Of a DNA stretch of 64,000 bases, positions 34,641-43,936 are shown piece after piece. The notes under the pieces were generated by a model that worked only from the letters and a program-made list of their open reading frames with translations, did not search any database and was not told the DNA's origin. A program made the translations under genes and the position numbers. This DNA is from Methylovulum sp. (GTDB lineage Bacteria; Pseudomonadota; Gammaproteobacteria; Methylococcales; Methylomonadaceae): the NCBI GenBank assembly GCA_028712695.1, contig JAQTQZ010000005.1, positions 1 to 64,000 of the forward strand, given 5' to 3'. How positions within the stretch are numbered: the first letter of the stretch is position 1; every line of letters begins with the position of its first letter.

Positions 34641-36497
34641 ATGCCCACATCCCCCAAGGTATTCGTTTCTGCCACCAGCGGCGATTTACGCACAATGCGT
34701 AGCATTGTTAAAGAAGCATTATTGACCATCGGCTGCCATCCGGTGGAGCAAACCAACTTCCCGCCGGATTACCGTAGCGTCCATAACATGCTGCATGACA
34801 AAATCAGCGACTGCCAACCCTTGGTGCATATCGTCGGCCTGCGTTACGGCGCAGAACCCGAACCGCCCGCTACGCAGCGCCGCTCTTACACGCAACTGGA
34901 ATACGACATAGGCCGGGAATTGCAGCGCAAACGCGGCGATAAACGGTTTCGGGTTTACACCTTCGTCTGTCCTGAGGATTTTCCTTATGATAAAGAGCCG
35001 GATGTGGAAGACGACGACAAGTGCGAATTGCAGCGGCGGCATCGGGCGGCAATTTTGGACGGGGCGATGTTGTATGGCACGCCTGCCGATAGCCATGAAC
35101 TGGAAAAGCGCGTCTTGGCTTTGCAGGAAGAAGTTATAGAATTACGGCGGCGGCAAATGTTGCGTGATCGTATGATCTTGGCAGTGGACTTGGCGGTCTT
35201 GCTGGCTTTGGGCGGGATTGCTTATAGCGTGCATGAATTGCAGAAAAACACCCAAACTATCAGCGAGCAAGGCGAGCAACAAACCAAATTGTTGCAAGAT
35301 TTCAGCGCCGACACCCGCGCCAAATTGGAAGAAATCATCGCCGCCACCCGTCAGCAAAGCAAACTAGGCGAACAACTTAGCCCGCAACAACGCTATGACA
35401 TAGCCTTAAGCGAAGTCGCCTTCAAGCATAACTTAACACCCAAAGACCTAAAAGCCGCCATCGACGCATGGACGGCAAAAGTACAAACCGCCCCCAACGC
35501 CAGTGCCTACGATTTGGCCTTGGCGGAATACAAGGCCAACCACTTCGACAAAGCCGCCGAACAAGCGGGCAAAGCCTATGACCAAGCTATGCAAGCCCGC
35601 CAGCAAGCTACTAGCGATGCGATCAAAGCGGCGCATTTGGAGGGCGATGCTTATAATGCCATGGCAAAGTACGAACTGGCTTTGGTGGCCTACCGCAAAG
35701 GCGCGGCCTTACTGGATAAGGGACAGCAGCCCTTGCAATGGGCGAAAGAACACAACTACGTGGCTGCAATGCTTTTTTATCTTGCCTGCTACCAGGAAGC
35801 CGAAACACTTTGGCAAGACATTTTGACAGTGCGCGAGCAACAGCTAGGTGCAAACCACGCAGAGACAGCCAATATCTTCAGCAACCTCGCTCAGGTGTTA
35901 CGAGCCACCAACCGCCTCGCCGAAGCCGAGCCTTTGATGCGCCGCGCCTTGGCGATAGACGAGCAAAGCTATGGCAAGGAGCATCCCAGTGTCGCCACCA
36001 ATCTCAACAACCTCGCCCAGTTGTTACAAGCCACCAACCGCCTAGACCAAGCCGAGCCTTTGATGAAACGAATGGTTTTAATTTTTTTGCAATTTAGCCA
36101 AAAAACCGGACACCAGCATCCGAATTTGCAAGTGGGCATTAACAATTACCAAAACCTGTTGGCTGAAATGAACACACCCGCCGCCGAAAGCAAAGCCCGT
36201 TTAGACCAACTGGGTAAAGCAGCGGGATTCAGCCCAGACGAATGGTTGGTGCTGCATGCCAGCTTAACAGGCCCGCATGTTATAAAACCCATGCCAGGCA
36301 GCCAAGCCGAACGGGTCGGCTTACAGCCAGGCGATATGATTACCCGCTACGCAAGTCTTAGCATCTCCAGCGCAGCCCAATTGATCGAACTGATTGGCAA
36401 AACCAAGGGTCATGACATTCCGCTGGAGATTGTCAGGGACGGTAAGTTGATGAAGTTTTCCGTGGCTGAAGGCAAGTTGGGCGTAGAGTTGCGATAA
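34641..36497 (+). CDS. DUF4062-like domain, TM, TPR and PDZ protein
   Basis: A 618-residue protein of unusual architecture. Start 34641 has GAGG eight bases upstream; the frame is open to 34596. Residues 5-110 begin PKVFVSATSGDLRTMRSIVK and contain HIVGLRYGAEP and RSYTQLEYDIGREL, the DUF4062 pattern seen in bacterial conflict proteins. A basic segment (ELRRRQMLRDR) precedes one membrane helix (about 180-200), then a coiled coil. Residues 285-480 are TPR repeats of the kinesin-light-chain type (NIFSNLAQVLRATNRLAEAE, NNLAQLLQATNRLDQAE). Residues 540-618 are PDZ-like (VIKPMPGSQAERVGLQPGDM...LEIVRDGKLMKF). Charge bias suggests DUF4062 inside and TPR-PDZ outside the membrane. It is divergent from the SLOG/RyR operon. 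Confidence 0.82.
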   Translation: MPTSPKVFVSATSGDLRTMRSIVKEALLTIGCHPVEQTNFPPDYRSVHNMLHDKISDCQPLVHIVGLRYGAEPEPPATQRRSYTQLEYDIGRELQRKRGDKRFRVYTFVCPEDFPYDKEPDVEDDDKCELQRRHRAAILDGAMLYGTPADSHELEKRVLALQEEVIELRRRQMLRDRMILAVDLAVLLALGGIAYSVHELQKNTQTISEQGEQQTKLLQDFSADTRAKLEEIIAATRQQSKLGEQLSPQQRYDIALSEVAFKHNLTPKDLKAAIDAWTAKVQTAPNASAYDLALAEYKANHFDKAAEQAGKAYDQAMQARQQATSDAIKAAHLEGDAYNAMAKYELALVAYRKGAALLDKGQQPLQWAKEHNYVAAMLFYLACYQEAETLWQDILTVREQQLGANHAETANIFSNLAQVLRATNRLAEAEPLMRRALAIDEQSYGKEHPSVATNLNNLAQLLQATNRLDQAEPLMKRMVLIFLQFSQKTGHQHPNLQVGINNYQNLLAEMNTPAAESKARLDQLGKAAGFSPDEWLVLHASLTGPHVIKPMPGSQAERVGLQPGDMITRYASLSISSAAQLIELIGKTKGHDIPLEIVRDGKLMKFSVAEGKLGVELR

Positions 36498-36606
36498 CTT
36501 AACCGTCATGAGATAAGCGTTTGTCAGAATTGGTTACCACAGGTCGGGCAAGCGATATGTTTTAAACTAAAGGCACGTTAGTCCATTACCCGAATATCCA
36601 CGCTAT

Positions 36607-37248
36607 ATGCCTAAACCACCCCCGATTGACCTAAACGAAATCACGCAACAAACCATTGCGCATTATGAACACCATGCCCAGTCGTTTTGGGAAGGGACTA
36701 AAGACCATGACGTGTCGCAAAACATCGGCGCGTTTTTGGGGGCTTGCCAGCCCGATAAGGTGTTGGATATTCTTGATTTTGGCTGCGGGCCGGGTCGGGA
36801 TTTGTTGCATTTCAAGTCTGTCGGGCATCGTCCGGTCGGTTTGGATGGCAGCGCGGCATTTTGCCAGATGGCTGCCGAACTGACGGGTTGTCCGGTGCTA
36901 CGGCAGAATTTTTTGGCTTTGGATTTGCCTGCGCAGGCCTTTGACGGCATTTATGCCAATGCCTCGTTGTTCCATGTGCCCCGCCAGCACTTGCCGGCTG
37001 TGCTGGACAGGCTGCATCGGGCATTACGGCCCGAAGGGATATTGTTCACCTCAAATCCTCGGGGCAACGGCGAAACCGTGCAGGGCCGACGTTACGGGAA
37101 TTACATGGAACTGGAATCCAGCGCACGTTTCCTGGCCGCCGCCAATTTTGAAATGCTGCGGCATTATTACCGCCCAGAAGGCTTGCCCCGTGGCCAACAG
37201 CTGTGGCTGGCCATTGTCAGCAAGCGCAAAGAGCAAGGTTTAGGCTGA
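36607..37248 (+). CDS. Class I SAM-dependent methyltransferase
   Basis: A 213-residue soluble methyltransferase. Motif I is DFGCGPGRDLLHFKS at about residues 57-71, the acidic residue after strand 2 is in VGLDGSAAF, motif III is LPAQAFDGIYANASLFHVPR and the post-motif region reads LHRALRPEGILFTSNPRG. The substrate is unknown; relatives are small-molecule (UbiE/bioC-like) methyltransferases. It stands 109 bp after the DUF4062-like gene on the same strand with no clear ribosome site, so it may share its transcript by chance. Confidence 0.88.
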   Translation: MPKPPPIDLNEITQQTIAHYEHHAQSFWEGTKDHDVSQNIGAFLGACQPDKVLDILDFGCGPGRDLLHFKSVGHRPVGLDGSAAFCQMAAELTGCPVLRQNFLALDLPAQAFDGIYANASLFHVPRQHLPAVLDRLHRALRPEGILFTSNPRGNGETVQGRRYGNYMELESSARFLAAANFEMLRHYYRPEGLPRGQQLWLAIVSKRKEQGLG

Positions 37249-37333
37249 AAAACTGCGGCTAATAGGGATGGGGTTCCACAAAGTCCGCCGGTTATTTATG
37301 CAGGAACGGCAGCGGGCGTCGGTTTGTACATCC

Positions 37334-38422
37334 TCATGTAGGCAGTGCCAGCGCGGCAAACACCCGCTCGCTGGCTTCCAACGCCCCTTCCAGATAGCCG
37401 CCGTGCGCCTGTGCGGTTTCAGTCCCGCAAAAATACAGCTTGTCTTGCCAATGATCCAAACACAGCGGACGATGCCCGTAGACCGGATGGCTGGTCGGCG
37501 GAGTCAGGTCATCTTCGGTCGCGGTAAATGGCTCCGCACTCCAATCTTGGATAATGACCTGTAGCGGGCTGGCCGCTTCGGTACCGAACAGCCGCACCGT
37601 TTGTTGCACGGCCCAAGCTTCAAGACCATCGCGGTGGCTTGCCCTCAGCGCGGCGGGCAGACCGAAAAAACCGAACAAGGCGGAGGCTTCGCCCTGTGCC
37701 GTACAGGCATCGTAAAGCTCAGCCAGCACGGTGCCGGGATAGTGTAGCCAAGCATTCCCCGAATAGCCTTGGCGACGCCAAAAGGCATCCTTATACACCA
37801 GCATGGCTTTGGCATGTCCGGCCATCCACGTGGGTGTGCCCTGCATAAGCTGAAGCAAATTCGGGGCGAGTGCGGGTTCGAAAACAACGGAACCGGCCAG
37901 TAACCGGGGTGGCACAGCCAATACCACTTGTTGGGCCTGATAATGCGCCAACCCCTGTCCGGTTTTAAATTCGAGCTCGACATAAGTTCCGCAGTCCGTT
38001 AAACGCAGCAATTGATGGTGCATATGCAGCATTTCGTCCGGTAGCCCTTGCACCAATCCGGCGACCAATTGCCCGCAACCGCCTTTGATACGCCGCGCGT
38101 CGGCGTGTGTTTCGGTATCGGTGAATACCATTGGTGTCGTGTTGGCATCGTTTTGATACAGGCTATGGCCCAGGTCCCATTGCCGGAACAGTTCCAGCCC
38201 CAAGCGTCCGGCTAAGGCCGTGATGCGTGGTTGCTGTGCGGGCCAAACCCAAGTTGGCCCCAGATCGACGGCAAAACCGGCGCCAGCAGGTGAAGGGGAT
38301 AGGATGCGTCCACCACAACGGCTCCGCGCTTCGAAGACTGCGATGTCGCGGTGGCTTTCGAGCAGTCGCCCGGCCAACGCCAAGCCGGAAAGCCCGGCGC
38401 CGACAATGGCAATCGCTAACAT
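37334..38422 (-). CDS. Flavin amine oxidase-like oxidoreductase
   Basis: A 362-residue FAD protein of the amine oxidase superfamily. The dinucleotide motif AIVGAGLSGLALAGRLL is at the start and FEARSRCGGRI follows; the C-terminal FAD site reads LYFCGTETAQAHGGYLEGAL. The start at 38422 puts the motif at residues 3-19 as usual; a longer frame to 38473 would lie inside the neighbouring gene. Substrate and role are unknown; the active-site Lys of monoamine oxidases is not evident by eye. It overlaps the upstream gene by 7 bp, suggesting coupling and a shared process. Confidence 0.85.
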   Translation of the reverse strand: MLAIAIVGAGLSGLALAGRLLESHRDIAVFEARSRCGGRILSPSPAGAGFAVDLGPTWVWPAQQPRITALAGRLGLELFRQWDLGHSLYQNDANTTPMVFTDTETHADARRIKGGCGQLVAGLVQGLPDEMLHMHHQLLRLTDCGTYVELEFKTGQGLAHYQAQQVVLAVPPRLLAGSVVFEPALAPNLLQLMQGTPTWMAGHAKAMLVYKDAFWRRQGYSGNAWLHYPGTVLAELYDACTAQGEASALFGFFGLPAALRASHRDGLEAWAVQQTVRLFGTEAASPLQVIIQDWSAEPFTATEDDLTPPTSHPVYGHRPLCLDHWQDKLYFCGTETAQAHGGYLEGALEASERVFAALALPT

Positions 38423-39357
38423 GGGCTGCAAATGTCCATTGTTGCGGCGCACTGCACAGAATTGCTTTGCCAATGCGGCAAGGCGGGCGCTTCGGTGCTA
38501 GTGGTCGGCAAGATCAGTTTTTTGCGGAAAATATCCCAAACACCGTCGTAACGTTGCTGCACCCGAATGCTCCAAGCCCAGACAATGGGCAGATGCACGG
38601 GCACCCAAATATGCTGTTCAGGATCATCGGGCGCGGCATTTTGCATGAAATAACAAGTGTATTTCTCTAGGATGCTGACGGATGTGACGGTTTTATTGTC
38701 GGATCCGGTCGGGATAATTTGCGTCACTTCGCAGGTGAAACCAAACCGCCGTTTTTCGCCCTGTTGCTGGAACGCGCAGACCGGTTTGACCGCCAAGTTA
38801 TCGCTTGCGCCGTCCAGATACAACACCGGGCCGCTGCCTGCCAGTTCGGTGTCGAGCAAAACCAGCGATTCGCCGTCTTCAAATTGCACCGTCCGTGACG
38901 ATTCCACCACTTGCACCCAACCAAGTTGGCTGGGGAAAGCATCGGTGGCCCACTCCAAATCGAACCGGGGAGAAATGCGCAGGACAGGCTGGTCGTTTTG
39001 CATACGGACTTCAGGGCCGTCCAAACCCGCATCATGTAAATTCAAACGGTTCTGCCCAAATGACGGCGGCTGTCCCGAATTGGCCTGCAAGCAAGCGCTA
39101 ACGGACGGGCTGAGCAAACCGGCATCCCAGACAAAGCACTGCGCCGGTTGCTTAGTTAAATCGACCGGCTTGCTCCCTGCCGAATGGCTGTCCAGACGGT
39201 AAGCACCGATGATGCCGCTTTGCGGGTCTTGGCTGGCGTCCTTCATCAAAGCCAGTTCCGGGTTGTTTATGCAGTATCTGTGGCCCGCATGGAACAGCAC
39301 CGGCTTGGCAACCGGCGTAGGCGTGACGGGAGTTTTTAGAGCAAAAAGCTTATTCAT
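38416..39357 (-). CDS. Hypothetical protein coupled to amine oxidase-like gene
   Basis: A 313-residue protein of no family I can name. There is no signal peptide or membrane helix; it is rich in beta-forming and aromatic residues with several Cys (CSPC at the very end; FVWDAG near residue 90; DGESLVLLDTELAGSGPVLYLDG mid-protein, shortened here). The end overlaps the amine-oxidase-like gene by 7 bp. The amino-acid composition and length look like a real gene. Its product could be the substrate or partner of the oxidase. No clear ribosome site beyond AGCTTATTC-type sequence was found. Confidence 0.6.
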   Translation of the reverse strand: MNKLFALKTPVTPTPVAKPVLFHAGHRYCINNPELALMKDASQDPQSGIIGAYRLDSHSAGSKPVDLTKQPAQCFVWDAGLLSPSVSACLQANSGQPPSFGQNRLNLHDAGLDGPEVRMQNDQPVLRISPRFDLEWATDAFPSQLGWVQVVESSRTVQFEDGESLVLLDTELAGSGPVLYLDGASDNLAVKPVCAFQQQGEKRRFGFTCEVTQIIPTGSDNKTVTSVSILEKYTCYFMQNAAPDDPEQHIWVPVHLPIVWAWSIRVQQRYDGVWDIFRKKLILPTTSTEAPALPHWQSNSVQCAATMDICSPC

Positions 39358-39473
39358 AATTTTGCAGCGGTTGCCGTTATCGTATCGCGTTAGGAGGAAA
39401 TGCCATTCAATAATAAGGCCAACTTACAACGGATTGGCTGGCATACGGATACAAAGGCGGATAACAAGGCGCT

Positions 39474-39668
39474 TCATAGCCATTTTGCCCGTTCCGGAAG
39501 GTTAATAACCAGTTTTGGCAATGCTGTCATCGCCCGCATGACACCAGCAGTCGTGGCGAATGGCGCGGCGTGGGCTTTTCTGCAAGTGCGGCAATGGCAG
39601 TGGCTGATAGGCATATCAATACTGTCGGCTTCACATTCAATTAACCCGCATAAACAACTGCCCTTCAT
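39474..39668 (-). pseudogene. Truncated GFA-family (glutathione-dependent formaldehyde-activating) protein
   Basis: The start, coupled to the upstream thioesterase through an ATGA overlap and an AGGAAAGG site, gives 64 residues: MKGSCLCGLIECEADS and PISHCHCRTCRKAHAAPFAT, the first zinc-binding half of a GFA/Mss4-like protein (normally 120-190 residues). After TTAGVMR similarity stops, and a stop follows at 39474. The second Cys pair is gone. It is either a disabled gene or a much shortened variant. Confidence 0.65.
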
Positions 39669-40147
39669 GCCCTTTCCTTGATGAATACACAATTCGCTAT
39701 CCCCTTGGCGGCCAGTTTTCCATTTTCATTCCTGACCTCGGCTTGCAATACTATATGTGTCGATGTTTTCTCAAGCATGGATGCAAAAACCTCAATGAAG
39801 CGGTCCGTTGTTTTAATAGGCCGTTTAAAAGTGGTGCTGATTTCTTTGGTGATATTAGGTTGGCCAAGACTATAACCCAAAGGCGAAATTGTATTATCAA
39901 TAGCGGCAACGATGATCCCACCTTGCATAAAGCCAAACGGATTCATATAGCGTTCTTTGTTTGGGAAACGGGCCGTTAATGTTTGCCCTTCAACAAAGTC
40001 AATAAATTCACCTTCCATGTCTGTAAATACTTTGGGTGGCAATTCCATGCTGCTGTTAGCTGGAATCAATTCAAGAAACCTGGACATGATATTTTCATGC
40101 CTGCTGGGTTCGCCGGTTAGTTTTTTAGTTGCCTGATTTAAAATCAT
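39665..40147 (-). CDS. PaaI-type hotdog thioesterase
   Basis: A 160-residue hotdog-fold protein. RYMNPFGFMQGGIIVAAIDN is the central hotdog helix with the catalytic-region Asn/Gly block, followed by ISTTFKRPI and a C-terminal AKGIANCVFIKE strand. The PaaI family hydrolyses acyl-CoAs or aryl-CoAs. The family's usual His-Gly is replaced by Gln-Gly (FMQGGI), also seen in some members. Its start has ATTCCAA-type sequence only. It is translationally coupled (ATGA) with the truncated GFA gene. Confidence 0.85.
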   Translation of the reverse strand: MILNQATKKLTGEPSRHENIMSRFLELIPANSSMELPPKVFTDMEGEFIDFVEGQTLTARFPNKERYMNPFGFMQGGIIVAAIDNTISPLGYSLGQPNITKEISTTFKRPIKTTDRFIEVFASMLEKTSTHIVLQAEVRNENGKLAAKGIANCVFIKERA

Positions 40148-40219
40148 AAATTGGAATTCCTGTTCTGGTATTTAAAAGTATTTTGGATATATACAAATGG
40201 TCAAATTTCGGTTTTTTGT

Positions 40220-40294
40220 GTAGGGTACGCATCGCGTACCTTTTTTAAAATTATGATAAAAATCAACATAAAAGGTACGCTATGCGTACCCTAC
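40220..40294. repeat. 75-bp palindromic element (REP/MITE-like)
   Basis: Left arm GTAGGGTACGCATCGCGTAC plus CTTTT (40220-40244) and right arm (40270-40294) are inverted copies with one mismatch, separated by a 25-bp AT-rich spacer. Each arm itself contains GGTACGC...GCGTACC, so the whole can fold as nested hairpins. The 52 bp from 40284 to 40335 are also found at 17161-17212. It sits between the thioesterase promoter and the hydrogenase operon. Confidence 0.85.
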
Positions 40295-40335
40295 AGTAAT
40301 TTGCAAAAGCTGAAAACATAACCGTTCAGAGTATA
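40284..40335. repeat. Dispersed 52-bp repeat, copy 2
   Basis: Matches 17161-17212 with about four differences. It starts in the right arm of the palindrome and extends 41 bp beyond it through ATAACCGTTCAGAGTATA. The shared flank suggests one element whose left part is missing at the first site. Confidence 0.75.
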
Positions 40336-40946
40336 AACAGAGGAAGTTTGCTTGGGCCGCACCCAATCGCCTTACCGATTATCGGGTGATTTTCGATCAT
40401 TTGGTAGTGGCGTTACAAAACATATGATGCCCCTATTTTAGGGCCGACCCAACTGGTTAGGCGCAATGGGCGAGCATGCTTAGAATCCGTAATGGCCTTA
40501 AATTTCCTTTCTGCTTTTACACGCCAGCCTAGCTTCCCATATCAACCGCCCTACCCTACGCACCGTCGGCTGATACTGGTTGCCAAATAACGTCTTGTTT
40601 CAGACAATCGTCAAATTTTTTTGTTGTATTTGTCATATAACCAACACTGATTTGATTTTTTACCTTTCCGCCTAGCGGCTATTTCTCTTATAAATTCAAA
40701 GGTTTTTCAATTGATATAAATCCGGTACGGATGTTGCTGTGGCTTTGCCCAGCAGTGTTTGTAGGAACACCGTACTGATCACTGCGTTTTAAATAATAAC
40801 AACACAGCGTTTCTAAACGCCTAAATGCCGGCCAGATAGCGCTCACAGTCGAAAGGCAGTGCTGGAATATAGTACTGAAGGACGTTTATGGGCAGCTGTA
40901 ACCCATGCGTGCTTCACGGGGCAAACAAACAACGTCAGGAGATCGA
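40336..40946. other. Hydrogenase operon upstream region
   Basis: About 610 bp without a convincing gene, upstream of hupS. It should contain the promoter and any binding sites for hydrogenase regulation. I looked for a sigma-54 type -24/-12 pair (TGGCAC-N5-TTGC) and saw no convincing match. AT-rich blocks occur at 40600-40700. AGGAGA before 40947 is the hupS ribosome site. Confidence 0.5.
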
Positions 40947-42053
40947 ATGAATGAAACCTTTTACGATGTCATGCGCAGGCAAGGCATCACACGCCGCAGT
41001 TTTCTCAAGTTCTGTAGCCTGACCGCTGCATCGTTGGGGCTTGCACCGTCGTTTGCGCCGAAAATCGCCCATGCGATGGAGACCAAGCCGCGCATTCCGG
41101 TGCTGTGGCTGCATGGGCTGGAATGCACATGCTGCTCGGAATCCTTTATCCGCTCCGGCCATCCTTTGGCGAAAGACGTGATTTTGTCGATGCTGTCGCT
41201 GGATTATGACGACACCATCATGGCGGCAGCAGGCCACAATGCCGAAGCCATCATTGATGAAATCGTCGAAAAATATAAAGGCAATTACATCTTGGCCGTG
41301 GAAGGCAATGCACCGTTGGGTGAAGACGGCATGTATTGCATCATCGGCGGCAAACCGTTCGTGGAACAGCTCAAATACGCCGCCGAAAGCTGCAAGGCGA
41401 TCATTTCCTGGGGTTCCTGCGCATCCTGGGGTTGCGTACAGGCCGCAAAACCTAACCCAACCCAGGCGACGCCGACCCATAAAATACCCGGCTTGGCCGA
41501 TAAACCCATCATCAAAGTGCCCGGCTGCCCGCCGATAGCCGAAGTGATGACCGCCGTGGTGGCTTATTTGTTGACCTTCGACAAATTGCCGACGCTGGAC
41601 AAGCAAGGCCGCCCGCAGATGTTCTACAGCCAGCGCATCCATGATAAATGCTATCGTCGTCCGCATTTCGACGCGGGGCAATTCGTCGAACATTGGGACG
41701 ACGAAGCCGCGCGTCAAGGCCATTGCCTGTACAAAATGGGTTGCAAAGGCCCGACGACTTACAACGCCTGCTCGACGGTGCGTTGGAACGAAGGCTTGTC
41801 GTTCCCGATCCAGTCCGGTCATGGTTGTATCGGCTGTTCTGAAGACGGTTTCTGGGATAAAGGCAGTTTTTATGACCGCCTCACCGACATCAACCAGTTT
41901 GGCATCGAAGCCAACGCCGATACGGTCGGTGGCACCGCAGCGACGGTAGTTGGGCTTGGCGTTGCCGCCCATGCTGGCTTGACCGCGCTGAACCGTTCCA
42001 AAAAAGCCGACGACAACCCATCAGGGACTCATAAACCAGGAGCGCAGCAATAA
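40947..42053 (+). CDS. hupS: [NiFe]-hydrogenase small subunit, oxygen-tolerant group 1d type
   Basis: A 368-residue precursor of the electron-transfer subunit, which relays electrons from the NiFe site to cytochrome b through three Fe-S clusters. The start at 40947 has AGGAGA upstream. The Tat signal RRSFLKF is at residues 16-22, cleavage after AHA43. The proximal cluster block is [11 protein letters not shown]: Cys60, Cys62 and Cys63, where Cys62 is the extra cysteine of the 4Fe-3S cluster, and [11 protein letters not shown] supplies the second extra cysteine. Distal and medial cluster cysteines are in [20 protein letters not shown] and [16 protein letters not shown]-terminal membrane anchor ([16 protein letters not shown]) is present. 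It overlaps hupL by one base. Confidence 0.97.
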   Translation: MNETFYDVMRRQGITRRSFLKFCSLTAASLGLAPSFAPKIAHAMETKPRIPVLWLHGLECTCCSESFIRSGHPLAKDVILSMLSLDYDDTIMAAAGHNAEAIIDEIVEKYKGNYILAVEGNAPLGEDGMYCIIGGKPFVEQLKYAAESCKAIISWGSCASWGCVQAAKPNPTQATPTHKIPGLADKPIIKVPGCPPIAEVMTAVVAYLLTFDKLPTLDKQGRPQMFYSQRIHDKCYRRPHFDAGQFVEHWDDEAARQGHCLYKMGCKGPTTYNACSTVRWNEGLSFPIQSGHGCIGCSEDGFWDKGSFYDRLTDINQFGIEANADTVGGTAATVVGLGVAAHAGLTALNRSKKADDNPSGTHKPGAQQ

Positions 42054-43849
42054 TGACAGTCACCAAAACCCCCAACGGTTTCAACCTGAATGACGCGGGC
42101 CGCCGCGTCGTCGTCGATCCGGTCACGCGCATCGAAGGACACATGCGTTGTGAAGTTAATATCGACGACGACAATATCATCCGCAATGCCGTGTCCAGCG
42201 GCACGATGTGGCGCGGTCTGGAAGTGATCCTGAAAGGCCGCGATCCCCGCGACGCTTGGGCGTTCGTGCAGCGCATCTGCGGCGTCTGCACCGGCACCCA
42301 TGCGTTGACGTCGGTGCGCGCGGTCGAGGATGCGCTAAAAATACAGATTCCTGAAAACGCTAATTCAATCCGCAACCTGATGCAGCTCAGCCTGCAAGTG
42401 CAAGACCATCTGGTGCATTTTTACCATCTGCATGCGCTGGATTGGGTCAACCCGGTCAATGCGCTGAAAGCCGATCCCGCCGCGACCTCGGCCTTGCAGC
42501 AATCGATTTCGCCGCATAATCCCAAGTCCTCGCCCGGCTATTTCCGCGATACGCAAAACCGTTTGCTGAAATTTGTCGAATCCGGGCAATTAGGCCCGTT
42601 CAAGAACGGCTACTGGACTAATCCCGCTTATTTATTGTCGCCGGAAGCGGATTTGATGGCGGTGACGCATTACCTGGAAGCCCTGGATTTTCAAAAAGAC
42701 ATCATGAAAATCCGCACGATCTTCGGCGGCAAAGACCCGCATCCGAACTGGCTGGTCGGCGGCGTGCCGTGCGCGATCAATATCGACGGCGTCGGCGCAG
42801 TGGGCGCGGTCAATATGGAGCGGCTGAACCTGGTCTCATCCATCATCGACCGCACGATTACCTTTATCGACCAGGTGTACATCCCCGATTTGCTGGCTAT
42901 CGCGCAGTTTTATAAAGGCTGGATGTACGGCGGCGGTCTGTCCGGGACCAGCCTGTTGTCTTACGGCGACATTCCCGACAACGCCAACGACTATTCGGCC
43001 AGCAACCTGCTGATGCCGCGCGGTGCGATCATCAACGGCGATTTAAGCAAAGTCCACGAAGTCGATCTGACCGACCCTGAGCAAATCAAAGAATTCATCC
43101 CGCATTCTTGGTACAAATATCCCGATGAATCTTTAGGTTTACATCCGTGGGATGGTGTCACCGAACCTAATTACAAACTGGGGCCGAACACCAAAGGCGA
43201 CCGCACGCATATCCAGGAGCTGGACGAAGACGCCAAATATTCCTGGATCAAGGCACCGCGCTGGCGCGGTCATGCGATGGAAGTGGGGCCGTTGGCGCGT
43301 TATGTCATCGGCTATGCGCAAGGCAACAAGGAAATCACCGAACAAATCAATTTCGTCTTGAAAACGCTGGACGTGCCGGTCACGGCCTTGTTCTCGACTT
43401 TGGGCAGGACAGCGGCGCGTGGCTTGGAAGCGCAATGGGCGGCGGGCAAGATGCGCTATTTCATGGACAAGATGATGCTGAATATCAAGTCTGGCGATTT
43501 GGCGACGGCGAACGTCACTAAATGGGATCCGGAGACTTGGCCTGACAGCGTCAAAGGCGTAGGCTTTACCGAAGCGCCGCGCGGTGCATTGGGGCATTGG
43601 CTGAAAATCGAAAACACCAAGATCGCCAATTACCAATGCGTGGTGCCGACCACCTGGAACGGTTCGCCGCGCGACGAGCAAGGCAATATCGGCGCGTTCG
43701 AGGCGGCGTTGATGAACACCAAGGTGGAGCGGCCTGAAGAACCCGTGGAAATCCTGCGCACCTTGCACAGTTTCGATCCGTGCCTGGCGTGTTCGACGCA
43801 TATCATCAGCCCGGATGGCACGGAATTGACGCAGGTTAAGGTACGTTGA
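42053..43849 (+). CDS. hupL: [NiFe]-hydrogenase large subunit
   Basis: A 598-residue catalytic subunit that oxidises H2 at a NiFe(CN)2CO site on the periplasmic face. N-terminal ligands are in [10 protein letters not shown] (Cys76, Cys79) and C-terminal ones in DPCLACSTH (Cys577, Cys580). Maturation protease cuts after His583, removing a 15-residue tail. The Arg/Lys proton-path and His in DPVTRIEGH match the family. It has no signal peptide: it is exported bound to hupS. Its start overlaps the hupS stop (TAATG). A four-hairpin repeat follows before hupE. Confidence 0.98.
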   Translation: MTVTKTPNGFNLNDAGRRVVVDPVTRIEGHMRCEVNIDDDNIIRNAVSSGTMWRGLEVILKGRDPRDAWAFVQRICGVCTGTHALTSVRAVEDALKIQIPENANSIRNLMQLSLQVQDHLVHFYHLHALDWVNPVNALKADPAATSALQQSISPHNPKSSPGYFRDTQNRLLKFVESGQLGPFKNGYWTNPAYLLSPEADLMAVTHYLEALDFQKDIMKIRTIFGGKDPHPNWLVGGVPCAINIDGVGAVGAVNMERLNLVSSIIDRTITFIDQVYIPDLLAIAQFYKGWMYGGGLSGTSLLSYGDIPDNANDYSASNLLMPRGAIINGDLSKVHEVDLTDPEQIKEFIPHSWYKYPDESLGLHPWDGVTEPNYKLGPNTKGDRTHIQELDEDAKYSWIKAPRWRGHAMEVGPLARYVIGYAQGNKEITEQINFVLKTLDVPVTALFSTLGRTAARGLEAQWAAGKMRYFMDKMMLNIKSGDLATANVTKWDPETWPDSVKGVGFTEAPRGALGHWLKIENTKIANYQCVVPTTWNGSPRDEQGNIGAFEAALMNTKVERPEEPVEILRTLHSFDPCLACSTHIISPDGTELTQVKVR

Positions 43850-43936
43850 GTAGGTTGGGGTGAGGCACGAACCCCAACAACCGTGGCTACGTTTTATTGT
43901 TCCCACGTTCTGGGGTCATCGCCAAGATAGAACGCT

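Noticed and set aside
40336-40946. Sigma-54 promoter for the hydrogenase operon
   Set aside because: No convincing TGGCAC-N5-TTGC pair was found; near matches such as TGGCTTTGCC lack the spacing.
40935-41972. Long minus-strand open frame (345 codons) opposite hupS
   Set aside because: It is antisense to a gene with full family motifs, has no ribosome site and no recognisable domain; a shadow of GC-biased codon use.
43139-43906. Minus-strand open frame (255 codons) opposite hupL
   Set aside because: Antisense to the conserved C-terminal half of hupL; Arg/His-rich composition typical of shadow frames.
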